Shown: positions 42,597 through 52,807 of the stretch, piece after piece
Layout of the letters: the number at the start of each line of letters is the position of its first letter
Position numbering within the stretch: the stretch's first letter is position 1
Assembly (NCBI RefSeq): GCF_006346395.1
Contig: NZ_VDMS01000005.1
Location: 186,001-250,000, forward strand
Length of the DNA: 64,000 bases
Source of the DNA: Nocardioides plantarum
Lineage (GTDB): Bacteria; Actinomycetota; Actinomycetes; Propionibacteriales; Nocardioidaceae
Reading direction: 5' to 3'
Translations under genes and position numbers: made by a program
Notes under the pieces: model-generated
Told to the model about the DNA's origin: nothing
Seen by the model: the letters and a program-made list of their open reading frames with translations, nothing else
Databases searched by the model: none

Positions 42597-43256
42597 GTGA
42601 CTGCACGCAGTTCGAGCGAGAGCTCCCGGGACATCCCGGAGGCGACCGTCGCCCGCCTGCCCGTCTACCTCCGGGCACTCAACACGCTCGCCGACGACGG
42701 CATCCGCACCTGCTCCAGCGAGGAGCTCGCGCTGGCGGCCGGCGTCAACTCCGCCAAGCTCCGCAAGGACCTGTCCTACCTCGGCAGCTACGGCACCCGC
42801 GGCGTCGGGTACGACGTCGACTACCTCCGCTACCAGATCGCCCGCGAGATCGGCGTCACCCAGGACTGGCCCGTCGTCATCGTCGGCATCGGCAACCTGG
42901 GTCACGCCCTGGCCAACTACTCCGGCTTCCGCAGCCGGGGGTTCCGGGTCGTCGCGCTCCTCGACGCCGACGAGAGCCGCCACGGCGAGGTCGTCGCGGG
43001 CGTCGACGTACGCCCCTTCGGCGACCTCGAGGAGATCGTCGAGACCCACGGGGTCGCCATCGGCGTCATCGCCGCCCCGGCCGGGGCCGCGCAGGACGTC
43101 GCCGACCGGATGGTCTCCTGCGGCATCACCAGCATCCTCAACTTCGCCCCCGCCGTGATCGTGGTGCCCGACGGGGTCGACGTACGCAAGGTCGACCTGT
43201 CGATCGAGCTGCAGATCCTGGCCTACCACGAGCAGCGGAAGGCCAACTCAGCATGA
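42597..43256 (+). CDS. rex: Redox-sensing transcriptional repressor Rex
   Basis: Rex represses respiratory genes when NAD+ is high and releases DNA when it binds NADH. The 219-residue protein has an N-terminal winged helix (VARLPVYLRALNTLADDGIRTCSSEELALAAGVNSAKLRKDLSYLGSYGTRGVGYDV), a Rossmann domain with VIVGIGNLGHALANY, and a C-terminal domain-swapping helix (LQILAYHEQRK). GTG 42597 is used because upstream in-frame starts would put the Rex operator inside the coding region. It overlaps hemA by four bases, forming the rex-hemA-hemC-hemD operon also seen in Streptomyces. Confidence 0.96.
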   Translation: MTARSSSESSRDIPEATVARLPVYLRALNTLADDGIRTCSSEELALAAGVNSAKLRKDLSYLGSYGTRGVGYDVDYLRYQIAREIGVTQDWPVVIVGIGNLGHALANYSGFRSRGFRVVALLDADESRHGEVVAGVDVRPFGDLEEIVETHGVAIGVIAAPAGAAQDVADRMVSCGITSILNFAPAVIVVPDGVDVRKVDLSIELQILAYHEQRKANSA

Positions 43257-44626
43257 GCGTGCTCGTCGTCGGCATCTCCCACAACAGCGCCCCCGTCTCC
43301 GTCCTCGAGCGGGTCGCGCTCGACCCCGAGGGCGTCCACAAGCTGCTCACCGACGCCCTGTCGTGCGAGCACGTCAACGAGGTCGCGGTCGTCGCGACCT
43401 GCAACCGCGTCGAGGTCTACGCCGAGGTCGAGCGGTTCCACGGCAGCATCGAGACCCTGTCGCGACTGCTCGTCGACCGCGCCGGACAGAGCGCCGACGC
43501 GCTCGTGCCCCACCTCTACGTCCACTACGACGACGGCGCGGTCGCCCACCTCTTCCAGGTCGCCTCCGGGCTCGACTCGATGGCCGTCGGCGAGGGGCAG
43601 ATCCTGGGCCAGACCCGCGAGGCCCTCCGTGTCGGTCAGGAGGTCGGCAGCGTCGGGCCCGCCCTCAACTCGCTGTTCCAGCAGGCGCTGCGCGTCGGCA
43701 AGCGGTCGCGCGCCGAGACGGGCATCGACCGCGTCGCCCCGACGCTGGTCAGTGCCGCCCTCGAGCGCTCCGACGCGGCGGCCGGTGACACCGGCACCGT
43801 GCGCGGCGGCCGTGTCGTCGTCGTGGGGGCCGGCTCGATGGCCGGCCTCGCGACCGCGACGGTCACCCGGCTCGGTGCCGCCCACGTCAGCGTCGTCAAC
43901 CGCACCCCCGACCGGGCCCGCCGGCTCGCCGCCGAGTACGCCGCCCACCCCGTCGCCCTGGTCGACCTGCCCGGCGAGCTCGCCCACGCCGACGTCGTCA
44001 TCACCTGCACCGGTGCCACCGGCGTGCTGGTCACCCGCGACATGCTCGCCGCGGCCCGCGCCGGACTCGCCGACCCCGCCCGCCCGCTGTCGGTCATCGA
44101 CCTCGCGCTGCCCCACGACGTCGAGCCGAGCGTCGCCGAGCTGCCGGGCGTCACGCTGATCGGGTTGCGCGAGCTCTCCGAGGCCCTGGCCGTCAGCGAC
44201 GTCGCCGGCGAGGTGAGCGACGTACGCCGCATCGTCGGCGAGGAGGTCTCGGCCTTCCTGACCGCCCGCCGCCAGGCCAGCGTCACCCCCACCGTGGTCG
44301 CGCTGCGCTCGATGGCGACCTCGGTCGTCGACGCCGAGATGGCCCGCCTCGAGTCGCGCCTGCCGCGGCTCGACGACGCCGCGCGCGCCGAGATCCGCCA
44401 CACCGTGCGCCGGGTCGCCGACAAGCTGCTCCACGAGCCGACCGTCCGCGTCAAGGAGCTCGCCAACGAGCAGGGCGCCGTGTCCTACGAGCGGGCCCTG
44501 GCCGAGCTGTTCGCGCTCGACCCCGAGGCCGTCGACGCCGTCACCCGACCCGACGTCACGGGCGCCCCGCGACCGTCGTCGGCTCCCCTGCTCGGCTCCT
44601 CGGCCGTCAGCGAGGACCGGCCGTGA
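43253..44626 (+). CDS. hemA: Glutamyl-tRNA reductase
   Basis: HemA reduces glutamyl-tRNA to glutamate-1-semialdehyde, the first step of C5 heme synthesis. The 457-residue product has VVGISHNSAPVSVLERV at its start, the catalytic Cys in VVATCNRVEVY (about 46-56), QVASGLDSMAVGEGQILGQ, the NADPH-binding VVVGAGSMAGLATATV and the helical dimerisation domain at the end. The ATG overlaps the rex stop and its own stop overlaps hemC by four bases. HemL, the next enzyme, is encoded at 50.2 kb. Confidence 0.97.
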   Translation: MSVLVVGISHNSAPVSVLERVALDPEGVHKLLTDALSCEHVNEVAVVATCNRVEVYAEVERFHGSIETLSRLLVDRAGQSADALVPHLYVHYDDGAVAHLFQVASGLDSMAVGEGQILGQTREALRVGQEVGSVGPALNSLFQQALRVGKRSRAETGIDRVAPTLVSAALERSDAAAGDTGTVRGGRVVVVGAGSMAGLATATVTRLGAAHVSVVNRTPDRARRLAAEYAAHPVALVDLPGELAHADVVITCTGATGVLVTRDMLAAARAGLADPARPLSVIDLALPHDVEPSVAELPGVTLIGLRELSEALAVSDVAGEVSDVRRIVGEEVSAFLTARRQASVTPTVVALRSMATSVVDAEMARLESRLPRLDDAARAEIRHTVRRVADKLLHEPTVRVKELANEQGAVSYERALAELFALDPEAVDAVTRPDVTGAPRPSSAPLLGSSAVSEDRP

Positions 44627-45597
44627 GCGCCCCCGTTCGCGTCGGCACCCGTCGCAGCCTGCTGGCCACGACCCAGGCCGGCCAGGTCGCCGACCTGATC
44701 CGCACCCGGCTGGGTCGTGAGACCGAGCTCGTAGAGATCACCACCGACGGCGACCGCAGCCAGGCCGCCGGCACCCCGATCACCGACGTCCCGGCGTCCA
44801 ACACCGGCGTCTTCGTCGGCGCGCTGCGCGACGCACTGCTCGACGGGCGGGTCGACGTCGCCGTCCACTCGCTCAAGGACCTCCCGACCGCGCCCGCCGC
44901 CGGCATCACGCTGGCCGCGGTGCCCGAGCGCGAGGACCCCCGCGACGTCGTCGTCGCGCGCGACGGCCTCACCCTCGGCGAGCTGCCGGTCGGCAGCCGG
45001 GTCGGCACCGGCTCGCCCCGCCGCGCCGCCCAGCTGCACGCGCTCGGTCTCGGCCTCGAGATCGTCGGCGTGCGCGGCAACGTCGACTCCCGCGTCCGGA
45101 TGGTCCACGACGGCACGGTCGACGCGGTGATCCTGGCCCGCGCCGGGCTGGCCCGCATCGACCGCCTCGCCGAGGTGACCGAGGTGCTCGACCCGCTGCA
45201 GATGCTGCCCGCGCCCGGACAGGGCGCGCTCGGGGTCGAGTGCCGCAGCGACGACGCGCTGGCCACCGAGCTGGCCGGCCTCGACGATCCCCGCTCCCGC
45301 GCCGCCGTCCAGGCCGAGCGGGCGGTGCTGGCCACCCTCGAGGGCGGCTGCTCCGCCCCGATCGGGGCCCTGGCCGACGTCGTCGAGGGCGACGACGGAG
45401 ACGAGCTGTGGGTGAGGGCCGTGGCGCTCTCACTCGACGGGGCACTCTCGGTGCGGATGTCCGCATCGGGTGCCACGGCCGACGCCATCGGCGTCGGGAA
45501 CCGGCTGGCGAGCGACATGCTCGCCGACGGTGCAGGACAGCTGGACCCACCAGCTGCGGACCCAGCCACAGACGAACCACCAGAGGTGCAGCCATGA
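44623..45597 (+). CDS. hemC: Hydroxymethylbilane synthase (porphobilinogen deaminase)
   Basis: HemC joins four porphobilinogens into hydroxymethylbilane. The 324-residue protein shows RVGTRRSLLATTQA, VAVHSLKDLPTAPAAG, VGTGSPRRAAQL, VRGNVDSRV, LPAPGQGALGVECR and LEGGCSAPIGA, in which Cys243 holds the dipyrromethane cofactor. GTG start overlapping the hemA stop, and an ATGA overlap with hemD, show translational coupling. The C-terminal 30 residues are a Pro/Asp-rich extension. Confidence 0.97.
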   Translation: MSAPVRVGTRRSLLATTQAGQVADLIRTRLGRETELVEITTDGDRSQAAGTPITDVPASNTGVFVGALRDALLDGRVDVAVHSLKDLPTAPAAGITLAAVPEREDPRDVVVARDGLTLGELPVGSRVGTGSPRRAAQLHALGLGLEIVGVRGNVDSRVRMVHDGTVDAVILARAGLARIDRLAEVTEVLDPLQMLPAPGQGALGVECRSDDALATELAGLDDPRSRAAVQAERAVLATLEGGCSAPIGALADVVEGDDGDELWVRAVALSLDGALSVRMSASGATADAIGVGNRLASDMLADGAGQLDPPAADPATDEPPEVQP

Positions 45598-47330
45598 CGC
45601 GAGCCAAGACCACCCCGACCGGCACCCACGCCGCCACCGCCACGACCGCCGCCGACCGGATCGCCCGTGCCTGGGTGTCGTTCGTCGGCAGCGGACCGGG
45701 CGACCCCGACCTGCTGACGGTCCGTGCCGTCGACCTGCTGCGTCAGGCCGACGTCGTGGTCACCGAGCTACCCGAGCACGCCACCCTCGTGCGCACCCTC
45801 CTCGGCCTGCCGACGCCCGTCGAGGTCGAGGCGAGCGACGACGAGACCGTCGAGATCGTCGAGGCGGCCCCGCAGCCCGGACCCGAGCTCGTCGACGGCG
45901 GCTTCGGCGAGGACGGCCAGCCGCTGACGCACGCCGCCCGCGCCAAGGTCGTCATCAAGCAGGCCAAGCGCGGCCTGCGCGTCGTCCGCCTGCTCTCCGG
46001 CGACCCGTTCCTCTACGCCTCGGGGCCCGAGGAGGCGCAGGCCTGCGCCAAGGCCGGCATCGGCTTCGAGATCGTGCCCGGCGTCTCGTCGGTCGGCGCG
46101 GTCCCGGCGTACGCCGGCATCCCGCTGACCACCAAGGACCACCGCGAGGTCGCCGTCGTGACCTGCGGCGACAACGCCGCCACCCGCGTCGACTGGAGCC
46201 AGTACGCCGACGGCCGCACCCTGGTGCTGCTCTCGGCCGTCGGCCAGATCGGTGAGATCGCCAAGGCGCTCGTCACCGCCGGCCGCTCCGGCGAGACGCC
46301 CGTCGCGATGACCCGCGTCGGCACCACCACCGAGCAGCAGACGGTCACCTCGACCCTCGACCACATCGCCGCCGACGCCCGGGCCGCCCGGATGACCCCG
46401 CCCGCGATCGTCGTCGTCGGCGAGGTCGTCGACCTGCGTCAGTCGCTGTCGTGGTTCGAGACCAAGCCGCTCTTCGGCTGGCGCGTGCTGGTGCCCCGCA
46501 CCAAGGACCAGGCGGCGTCGCTGTCGCTCGGCCTGCGCGGCCACGGTGCCGTGCCCGAGGAGGTGCCGACCATCTCGGTCGAGCCGCCGCGCAACCCGCT
46601 GCAGATGGACAAGGCCGTCCGCGGCCTCGTCGAGGGCCGCTACGAGTGGATCGCGTTCACCTCGGTCAACGCGGTCAAGGCCGTGCGCGAGAAGTTCGAG
46701 GAGTACGGCCTCGACGCCCGCGCCTTCTCCGGGCTCAAGATCGCCGCCGTCGGCGACAAGACCGCCGCCGCCATCGCCGCCTGGGGCCTGCGGGCCGACC
46801 TGGTGCCGTCGGGTGAGCAGTCCGCCGCCGGCCTGCTCGAGGACTGGCCCGAGTACGACGAGGTCCTCGACCCCATCAACCGGGTCTTCCTGCCGCGCGC
46901 CGACATCGCCACCGAGACCCTCGTCGCCGGCCTGGTCGACCTCGGCTGGGAGTGCGACGACGTCACCGCCTACCGCACCGTGCGGGCCACCCCGCCGCCG
47001 GCGCCGGTGCGCGACGCGATCAAGTCGGGCCGCTTCGACGCGGTCGTCTTCACCTCGTCCTCGACCGTGCGCAACCTCGTCGGCATCGCCGGCAAGCCGC
47101 ACCCCTCGACGATCATCGCCGTGATCGGGCCGGCCACCGCCAAGACCGCGGAGGAGCACGGCCTGCGCGTCGACGTCCTCGCCTCGGCGCCCGACATCGA
47201 CGTGCTCGTCGACGCCCTGGCCGACTTCGGTGCCACCCGCCGCGCCTCGCTGGTCGAGGCGGGCGAGCCGGTCACCAAGCCGTCGGACCGCAAGCCGCCG
47301 GCCCGCCGATCCTCGCGGGCGAAGGCCTGA
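45594..47330 (+). CDS. hemD: Fused uroporphyrinogen-III C-methyltransferase / uroporphyrinogen-III synthase
   Basis: The 578-residue product fuses two enzymes. Residues about 25-290 are a SAM-dependent tetrapyrrole methylase (WVSFVGSGPGDPDLLTVRAVDLLRQADVVV, LLSGDPFLYASG, EIVPGVSSVGAVPAYAGIPLT), making precorrin-2 or sirohydrochlorin precursors. Residues about 300-555 are the HemD synthase (WRVLVPRTKDQA, WIAFTSVNAVKAV, KIAAVGDKTAAA, FLPRADIATETL, VVFTSSSTVRNL). The fusion is common in Actinobacteria and places the heme/siroheme branch point in one protein. The tail is basic and low-complexity. It ends the rex-hemACD operon. Confidence 0.95.
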   Translation: MTRAKTTPTGTHAATATTAADRIARAWVSFVGSGPGDPDLLTVRAVDLLRQADVVVTELPEHATLVRTLLGLPTPVEVEASDDETVEIVEAAPQPGPELVDGGFGEDGQPLTHAARAKVVIKQAKRGLRVVRLLSGDPFLYASGPEEAQACAKAGIGFEIVPGVSSVGAVPAYAGIPLTTKDHREVAVVTCGDNAATRVDWSQYADGRTLVLLSAVGQIGEIAKALVTAGRSGETPVAMTRVGTTTEQQTVTSTLDHIAADARAARMTPPAIVVVGEVVDLRQSLSWFETKPLFGWRVLVPRTKDQAASLSLGLRGHGAVPEEVPTISVEPPRNPLQMDKAVRGLVEGRYEWIAFTSVNAVKAVREKFEEYGLDARAFSGLKIAAVGDKTAAAIAAWGLRADLVPSGEQSAAGLLEDWPEYDEVLDPINRVFLPRADIATETLVAGLVDLGWECDDVTAYRTVRATPPPAPVRDAIKSGRFDAVVFTSSSTVRNLVGIAGKPHPSTIIAVIGPATAKTAEEHGLRVDVLASAPDIDVLVDALADFGATRRASLVEAGEPVTKPSDRKPPARRSSRAKA

Positions 47331-47343
47331 GCCGTCCGGTCGC

Positions 47344-47417
47344 GCACTTACTGACTGTCGTGACCACTGGCTGACGGCTGTAGCCGTCAGGTAGTGAGCA
47401 CGACAGTCAGTAAGTGC
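47344..47417. repeat. 74-base near-perfect hairpin between hemD and hemB
   Basis: Two 36-base arms separated by GT pair at 32 of 36 positions. The outer 19 bases (GCACTTACTGACTGTCGTG and its complement) and the inner nine bases (CTGACGGCT/AGCCGTCAG) pair perfectly. No T-run follows on either strand. The end TAAGTGCGGGGTG (47411-47423) is repeated directly at 47427-47439. It could be a miniature inverted-repeat element, an unusual terminator or a regulatory hairpin upstream of hemB. Confidence 0.85.
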
Positions 47418-47476
47418 GGGGTGTAATAAGTGCGGGGTGCTCCGACACGGTCGCAGCGAAGGAGGACGATGAGGGC

Positions 47477-48457
47477 ATGAACGACATCACCCCACCCGTC
47501 GTCCGTCCGCGCCGGCTGCGGACGACGCCCGCCCTGCGCCGGATGGTCTCCGAGACCTCGTTGGAGGCCCGCCAGCTCGTGTGGCCGGTGTTCGTCGGCG
47601 AGGGCCTCACCGAGCCGCGGCCGATCTCGTCGATGCCGGGCGTCGTCCAGCACACGCGCGACACCCTGCGGCGCGCCGCCGCCGAGGCGGCCGGGCTAGG
47701 GCTGGGCGGGATCATGATCTACGGCATCCCCGAGCACAAGGACGCCGTCGGCTCGGGCGCGGTCGACCCCGACGGCATCCTCAACCGCGCGATCGCCGAC
47801 GTGGTCGCCGAGGTCGGCGACGCGCTGCCCGTCATGGGCGACCTGTGCCTCGACGAGTTCACCGACCACGGTCACTGCGGCGTGCTGAGTGCCGACGGCC
47901 GGGTCGACAACGACGCCACCCTCGCGGTGTACGCCGAGATGGCGCGCGCCATGGCCGCCGCCGGGGTCGACCTGGTCGGCCCGAGCGGCATGATGGACGG
48001 CCAGGTACGGGTCGTCCGCGAGGCCCTCGACGGGGCCGGGCACACCGACGTGGCGGTGCTGGCCTACTCCGCGAAGTACGCCTCCGCCTTCTACGGGCCG
48101 TTCCGCGAGGCCGTCGACTCCTCGCTCGTCGGCGACCGCCGGACCTACCAGCAGGACTCCGGCAACGCCCGTGAGGGCGTCCGGGAAGCGCTGCTCGACG
48201 TCGCCGAGGGCGCGGACATCGTCATGGTCAAGCCGGCCCTGGCCTACCTCGACGTGCTGCGCCGGGTGCGTGACGCGGTCGACGTCCCCGTGGCGGCGTA
48301 CAACATCTCGGGGGAGTACGCCATGGTCGAGGCCGCCGCCGCCCGCGGCTGGATCGACCGCGACGCCGCCATCCTCGAGACGCTGCTCTCGATCCGCCGC
48401 GCCGGTGCCGACGTCGTGCTGACCTACTGGGCGGCCGAGGTCGCCCCCCGGCTCTAG
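47477..48457 (+). CDS. hemB: Delta-aminolevulinic acid dehydratase (porphobilinogen synthase)
   Basis: HemB condenses two aminolevulinates to porphobilinogen. The 326-residue protein has the active-site lysines Lys200 (AYSAKYAS) and Lys252 (VMVKPALAYLD) and a metal region DLCLDEFTDHGHCG in which positions 124, 126 and 134 are Cys, Asp and Cys, a mixed site between the zinc (three Cys) and zinc-free types. ATG 47477 is chosen because the upstream in-frame start at 47414 lies in the hairpin/repeat region and adds unconserved residues. It is separated from hemD by a 74-base hairpin. Confidence 0.96.
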   Translation: MNDITPPVVRPRRLRTTPALRRMVSETSLEARQLVWPVFVGEGLTEPRPISSMPGVVQHTRDTLRRAAAEAAGLGLGGIMIYGIPEHKDAVGSGAVDPDGILNRAIADVVAEVGDALPVMGDLCLDEFTDHGHCGVLSADGRVDNDATLAVYAEMARAMAAAGVDLVGPSGMMDGQVRVVREALDGAGHTDVAVLAYSAKYASAFYGPFREAVDSSLVGDRRTYQQDSGNAREGVREALLDVAEGADIVMVKPALAYLDVLRRVRDAVDVPVAAYNISGEYAMVEAAAARGWIDRDAAILETLLSIRRAGADVVLTYWAAEVAPRL

Positions 48458-48480
48458 GCCGGCCGCTACGTCCCACGTCG

Positions 48481-48571
48481 GTCGAGGTGCGAGGCACGCC
48501 AGCGCCGAGCCTCGAGACCTGCCCCCACGCCGGTCGAGGTGTGAGGCGCGCTAGCGCCGAGCCTCGAGACC
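48481..48571. repeat. Two direct 39-base repeat units with internal palindromes
   Basis: Units at 48481-48519 and 48533-48571 both run from GTCGAGGT to GCCTCGAGACC and differ at three or four bases. Each has a GAGGC...GCCTC inverted repeat. They resemble short extragenic palindromic elements. They lie 23 bases after hemB in the 249-base gap before the convergent transglycosylase; I see nothing else in that gap. Confidence 0.65.
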
Positions 48572-48706
48572 GCCGCAGGGTTCTGCAGTCTCCAGCCGCG
48601 TCTTGTCGTCGGGCGGTGAGCTGGCGACCTTCTTGGGTCGACGTTCGGTCGCCAGGTCACCGCCCGGCGTTGGCGGCGGTGACCGGCGTACGACGTGACC
48701 AGGGGG

Positions 48707-49948
48707 TCAGCCCTTGGTCATGTAGTCCTTGACGCACTTGTCGAACGGGTCGTCGTTGCGCAGCGGGTTGTCGATCTTGCCGTCGAGGGTGCACTGGAGG
48801 ATCGCCTGGGCGCGGGTGAGGACCTCGTCGACCGGGTCGATGCCGGTCGGCGGGAGGGTGGGCACGTCGATGGACGGGAGGGGGAGCGACGGGACGCTGG
48901 TCGGGGTGTTCGTCGGGCCCTCGCTGGGCTCGTTGGTCGGCTGGTCGTCGGGGTCGTCGGTCGGGTCGTTCGACGGGGGCTGGGTGCCGCCGCCACCGCC
49001 GCCCGAGGAGGAGCCGGTGCCGCCGCCCGAGCTGGTGCTGCCACCGCCGTTGTTGCCGCTGCCGCCAGGGGTCTTGGGCGGGATGTAGGTGGGGTCGGGC
49101 TCGAGGTAGCCGGCGGCCCGGGTGTCGTTGGGCACGGAGGTGAAGTCGCCGTCGAGGTAGGCGTCCATGATCGACAGGACGAGGTCGACGTAGGCCTTCG
49201 AGTGGTTGTAGCGGAAGACCGAGGCGCGCTGGCCCGGCAGCGTGGCGAGGTCGTCGGTGCCGGAGCAGAGGTAGACGGCGGTGGCCAGGGCGGCATCGTC
49301 GATGTCCTGGGGGTTGCGTACGCCGTCGTTGTCGGCGTCGACGCCCACGACCGACCAGGTCGAGGGGATGAACTGCATCGGCCCGACCGCGCGGTCGTAG
49401 GCCTTGTCCTTGTCGTACTGCCCGGCGTCGGTGTCGCGGATGAGCGAGGTCTTGGCCTTGCCGTTGAGGGCGGGACCATAGATGCCGGGCTTGGCGACGC
49501 CGCTCGCATTGAGCGCGTTGCCGTCGTAGCGGCCGTGGTCGGACTCGACGCGACCGATGGCGGCGACCAGCTGCCACTTCAGGTGGCAGGAGGCGTCGGC
49601 GGCGTTGATGACGGTCTCGGCGCGCTGGTAGGCGGCCAGGGCCGCGGAGGGGATGCCGTTGGTGGAGGACGTCGCCACGATCTGCTTGGCGTCGCCGCGG
49701 ACCCCCGGTCCACCGACGGACCCGGTGAGGTCGTCGCTGCTGGAGACCGAGGCCGGGGCCTCGATGGCCTGGGTCGGCACGCTCGTGCCGTCGGGCAGGG
49801 TGGCGCCGTCGGTCCGGTCCGCGGCGGCCGACACTCCGGGCAGGGGGGAGGCGGTGTTGGTCAGGCTGGCGGTCCACGCCGCCGAGAGCAGCGCCAGGGG
49901 CACGATGGCCACGGCCCTCTGGACCCGGCTGAATCGCGAGGTGGACAT
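48707..49948 (-). CDS. Secreted lytic transglycosylase (MltB-like)
   Basis: The 413-residue product has an N-terminal signal/anchor (VQRAVAIVPLALLSAAWTASL), a linker, and a lytic murein transglycosylase domain at about 105-265: WQLVAAIGRVESDHGRY with the catalytic Glu, IYGPALNG, AVGPMQFIPSTWSVVGVDAD, and ATAVYLCSG. After that comes a Gly/Ser/Pro/Thr-rich tail with wall-spanning character. It cleaves peptidoglycan glycan strands. ATG 49948 is preferred over 50038: CAGGAG precedes it and the signal sequence follows at once. The 254 bases to hemL hold the two divergent promoters; I identify no riboswitch. Confidence 0.9.
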   Translation of the reverse strand: MSTSRFSRVQRAVAIVPLALLSAAWTASLTNTASPLPGVSAAADRTDGATLPDGTSVPTQAIEAPASVSSSDDLTGSVGGPGVRGDAKQIVATSSTNGIPSAALAAYQRAETVINAADASCHLKWQLVAAIGRVESDHGRYDGNALNASGVAKPGIYGPALNGKAKTSLIRDTDAGQYDKDKAYDRAVGPMQFIPSTWSVVGVDADNDGVRNPQDIDDAALATAVYLCSGTDDLATLPGQRASVFRYNHSKAYVDLVLSIMDAYLDGDFTSVPNDTRAAGYLEPDPTYIPPKTPGGSGNNGGGSTSSGGGTGSSSGGGGGGTQPPSNDPTDDPDDQPTNEPSEGPTNTPTSVPSLPLPSIDVPTLPPTGIDPVDEVLTRAQAILQCTLDGKIDNPLRNDDPFDKCVKDYMTKG

Positions 49949-50202
49949 GTCTACTCCTGAGTGCTGCTCGGCGGACTTCGGACCCCATGGCGCCCTGCGA
50001 ACCCAACGAATGATGTCACTGGTGGTTACGGTCGTCACACGTCGATGTGACCGGGCCCACTGCTACCCGCGGTCGTGCGAAGTCAAACCCCCGCACCGGC
50101 GGGCCCGCCTCACCTGTGCGTGGGTAGCCGGACCAGGTGCCGGGCCCACCGGGGTGAGCACCCAGGTCGTCGGTTCGACCAGGTCTCGGCGACAATGAGG
50201 GA

Positions 50203-51530
<1,328 letters not shown>

Positions 51531-51531
<1 letters not shown>

Positions 51532-52211
51532 TGAGCACCCCCGACACGATCGTCCACCTGGTCCGCCACGGTGAGGTGCACAACCCCGAGGGCGTCCTCT
51601 ACGGCCGCCGCCCGGGGTTCCACCTGTCCGCGCTTGGCACGACGATGGCCGAGCGGGTCGCCGAGACGCTCCGCGACCGCGACATCGTGCACCTGGTGTC
51701 CTCGCCGCTCGAGCGCGCCCAGGAGACGGCCGCGCCGCTGGCGAGGGCCCGCGGCCTCGAGCCGGTCCTGGACCCCCGCGTCATCGAGTCCTGGAGCAAG
51801 TTCGAGGGTCTCGGCTTCGGGTCCGGCTCCAACGGCCTCAAGAACCCCGCTCAGTGGCGCCACCTGTGGAACCCCTTCCGGCCCTCGTGGGGCGAGCCCT
51901 ACGTCGAGATCGTCCAGCGGATGACCGCGGCCGTGGCCGAGGCCCGCGAGCGCGCCGAGGGCCACGAGGCGGTGATCGTCTCCCACCAGCTGCCCGTGTG
52001 GATCACCCGCGCCCACGTCGAGAAGCGCTCCTACCTCCACGACCCGCGCCACCGCCAGTGCACGCTGTGCTCGGTGACCTCGCTGCACTTCGTCGGTGAC
52101 AAGGTCACCCAGGTCGCCTACAGCGAGCCGGCCGGTGACCTGATCCCGGTCGGCGACAAGAACGCGCCGTTCTCGGCCGGCGGTGCGCCGGAGGAGAAGA
52201 AGCCCACGTGA
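51531..52211 (+). CDS. Histidine phosphatase family protein (phosphoglycerate mutase-like)
   Basis: The 226-residue cytoplasmic protein has the RHG motif HLVRHGEVHNPEGVLYGR near its start (catalytic His at about residue 13), the second Arg in SSPLERAQETAAPL, and the second catalytic His in AVIVSHQLPVW. The substrate is unknown. It lies between hemL and the thiol-disulfide gene with one-base overlaps on both sides, the same order as the mycobacterial Rv0524-Rv0526 block as I recall it, so a role in this operon is conserved but undefined. Confidence 0.9.
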
Positions 52212-52807
52212 TGACCCGCCGTCTCGTCCTGCTCGCGCTGCTCGGCCCGTTCCTGCTGGCCGGGTGCAGCGGCCTGAAGGGGACCGACGACGACGTCATC
52301 ACGGGCGACGGCAGGGTCGTGCAGATCGACCCCTCCGACCGCGAGGGGGCGGTCGAGATCTCGGGCTCGACGCTCGAGGGCGACCCGATCGACCTGGCCG
52401 ACTTCCGTGGTCAGGTCGTCGTGCTCAACGTGTGGGGCTCGTGGTGTGCCCCCTGCATCACCGAGGCGCCCCGGTTGCAGGAGGCCTCGGAGAACATCGA
52501 CGCCGAGTTCGTCGGGCTCAGCTTCAAGGAGACCGACCTCGAGAACGGGCGCATCTTCGAGCGCACCCACGGCATCACCTACCCGACCATCGCCGACGAG
52601 GGCGACAAGATCCTGGCGCTCGGACGCTACGCACCGACCGCGCCGCCGACGACCTACGTGCTCGACCGCAAGGGTCGCGTCGCCGCCCTGGTGACCGGCG
52701 AGGTCAAGAGCATCGCCACGCTCGAGGACCTCGTCGACGAGGTCGGGGCCGAGGACCCTCCCCCCGCGAGCTCCCCGAGCCCTGCGAACGTGCCCACCGA
52801 TGGGTGA
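52211..52807 (+). CDS. TlpA/ResA-like thiol-disulfide lipoprotein
   Basis: The 198-residue product has a lipoprotein signal with lipobox LLAGC (Cys19) and an AhpC/TlpA thioredoxin domain with the active site WCAPC (Cys79, Cys82), followed by SFKETDLENGRIFE and the cis-proline region TAPPTTYVLDRKG. It is anchored outside the membrane and would reduce the CxxCH cysteines of apocytochrome c, receiving electrons from CcdA. ATG 52211 overlaps the upstream stop; GTG 52208 is an alternative. ccdA overlaps its end by eight bases. Confidence 0.93.
   Translation: MTRRLVLLALLGPFLLAGCSGLKGTDDDVITGDGRVVQIDPSDREGAVEISGSTLEGDPIDLADFRGQVVVLNVWGSWCAPCITEAPRLQEASENIDAEFVGLSFKETDLENGRIFERTHGITYPTIADEGDKILALGRYAPTAPPTTYVLDRKGRVAALVTGEVKSIATLEDLVDEVGAEDPPPASSPSPANVPTDG

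Noticed and set aside
47344..47417. A standard intrinsic terminator for hemD
   Set aside because: No T-run follows on either strand and the hairpin is much longer than needed. A termination role stays possible but is not supported by the usual signature.
49949..50202. A c-di-AMP (ydaO-type) riboswitch upstream of the lytic transglycosylase gene
   Set aside because: Actinobacterial wall hydrolases often have one and disA is nearby, but I could not recognise the conserved core in this 254-base gap.
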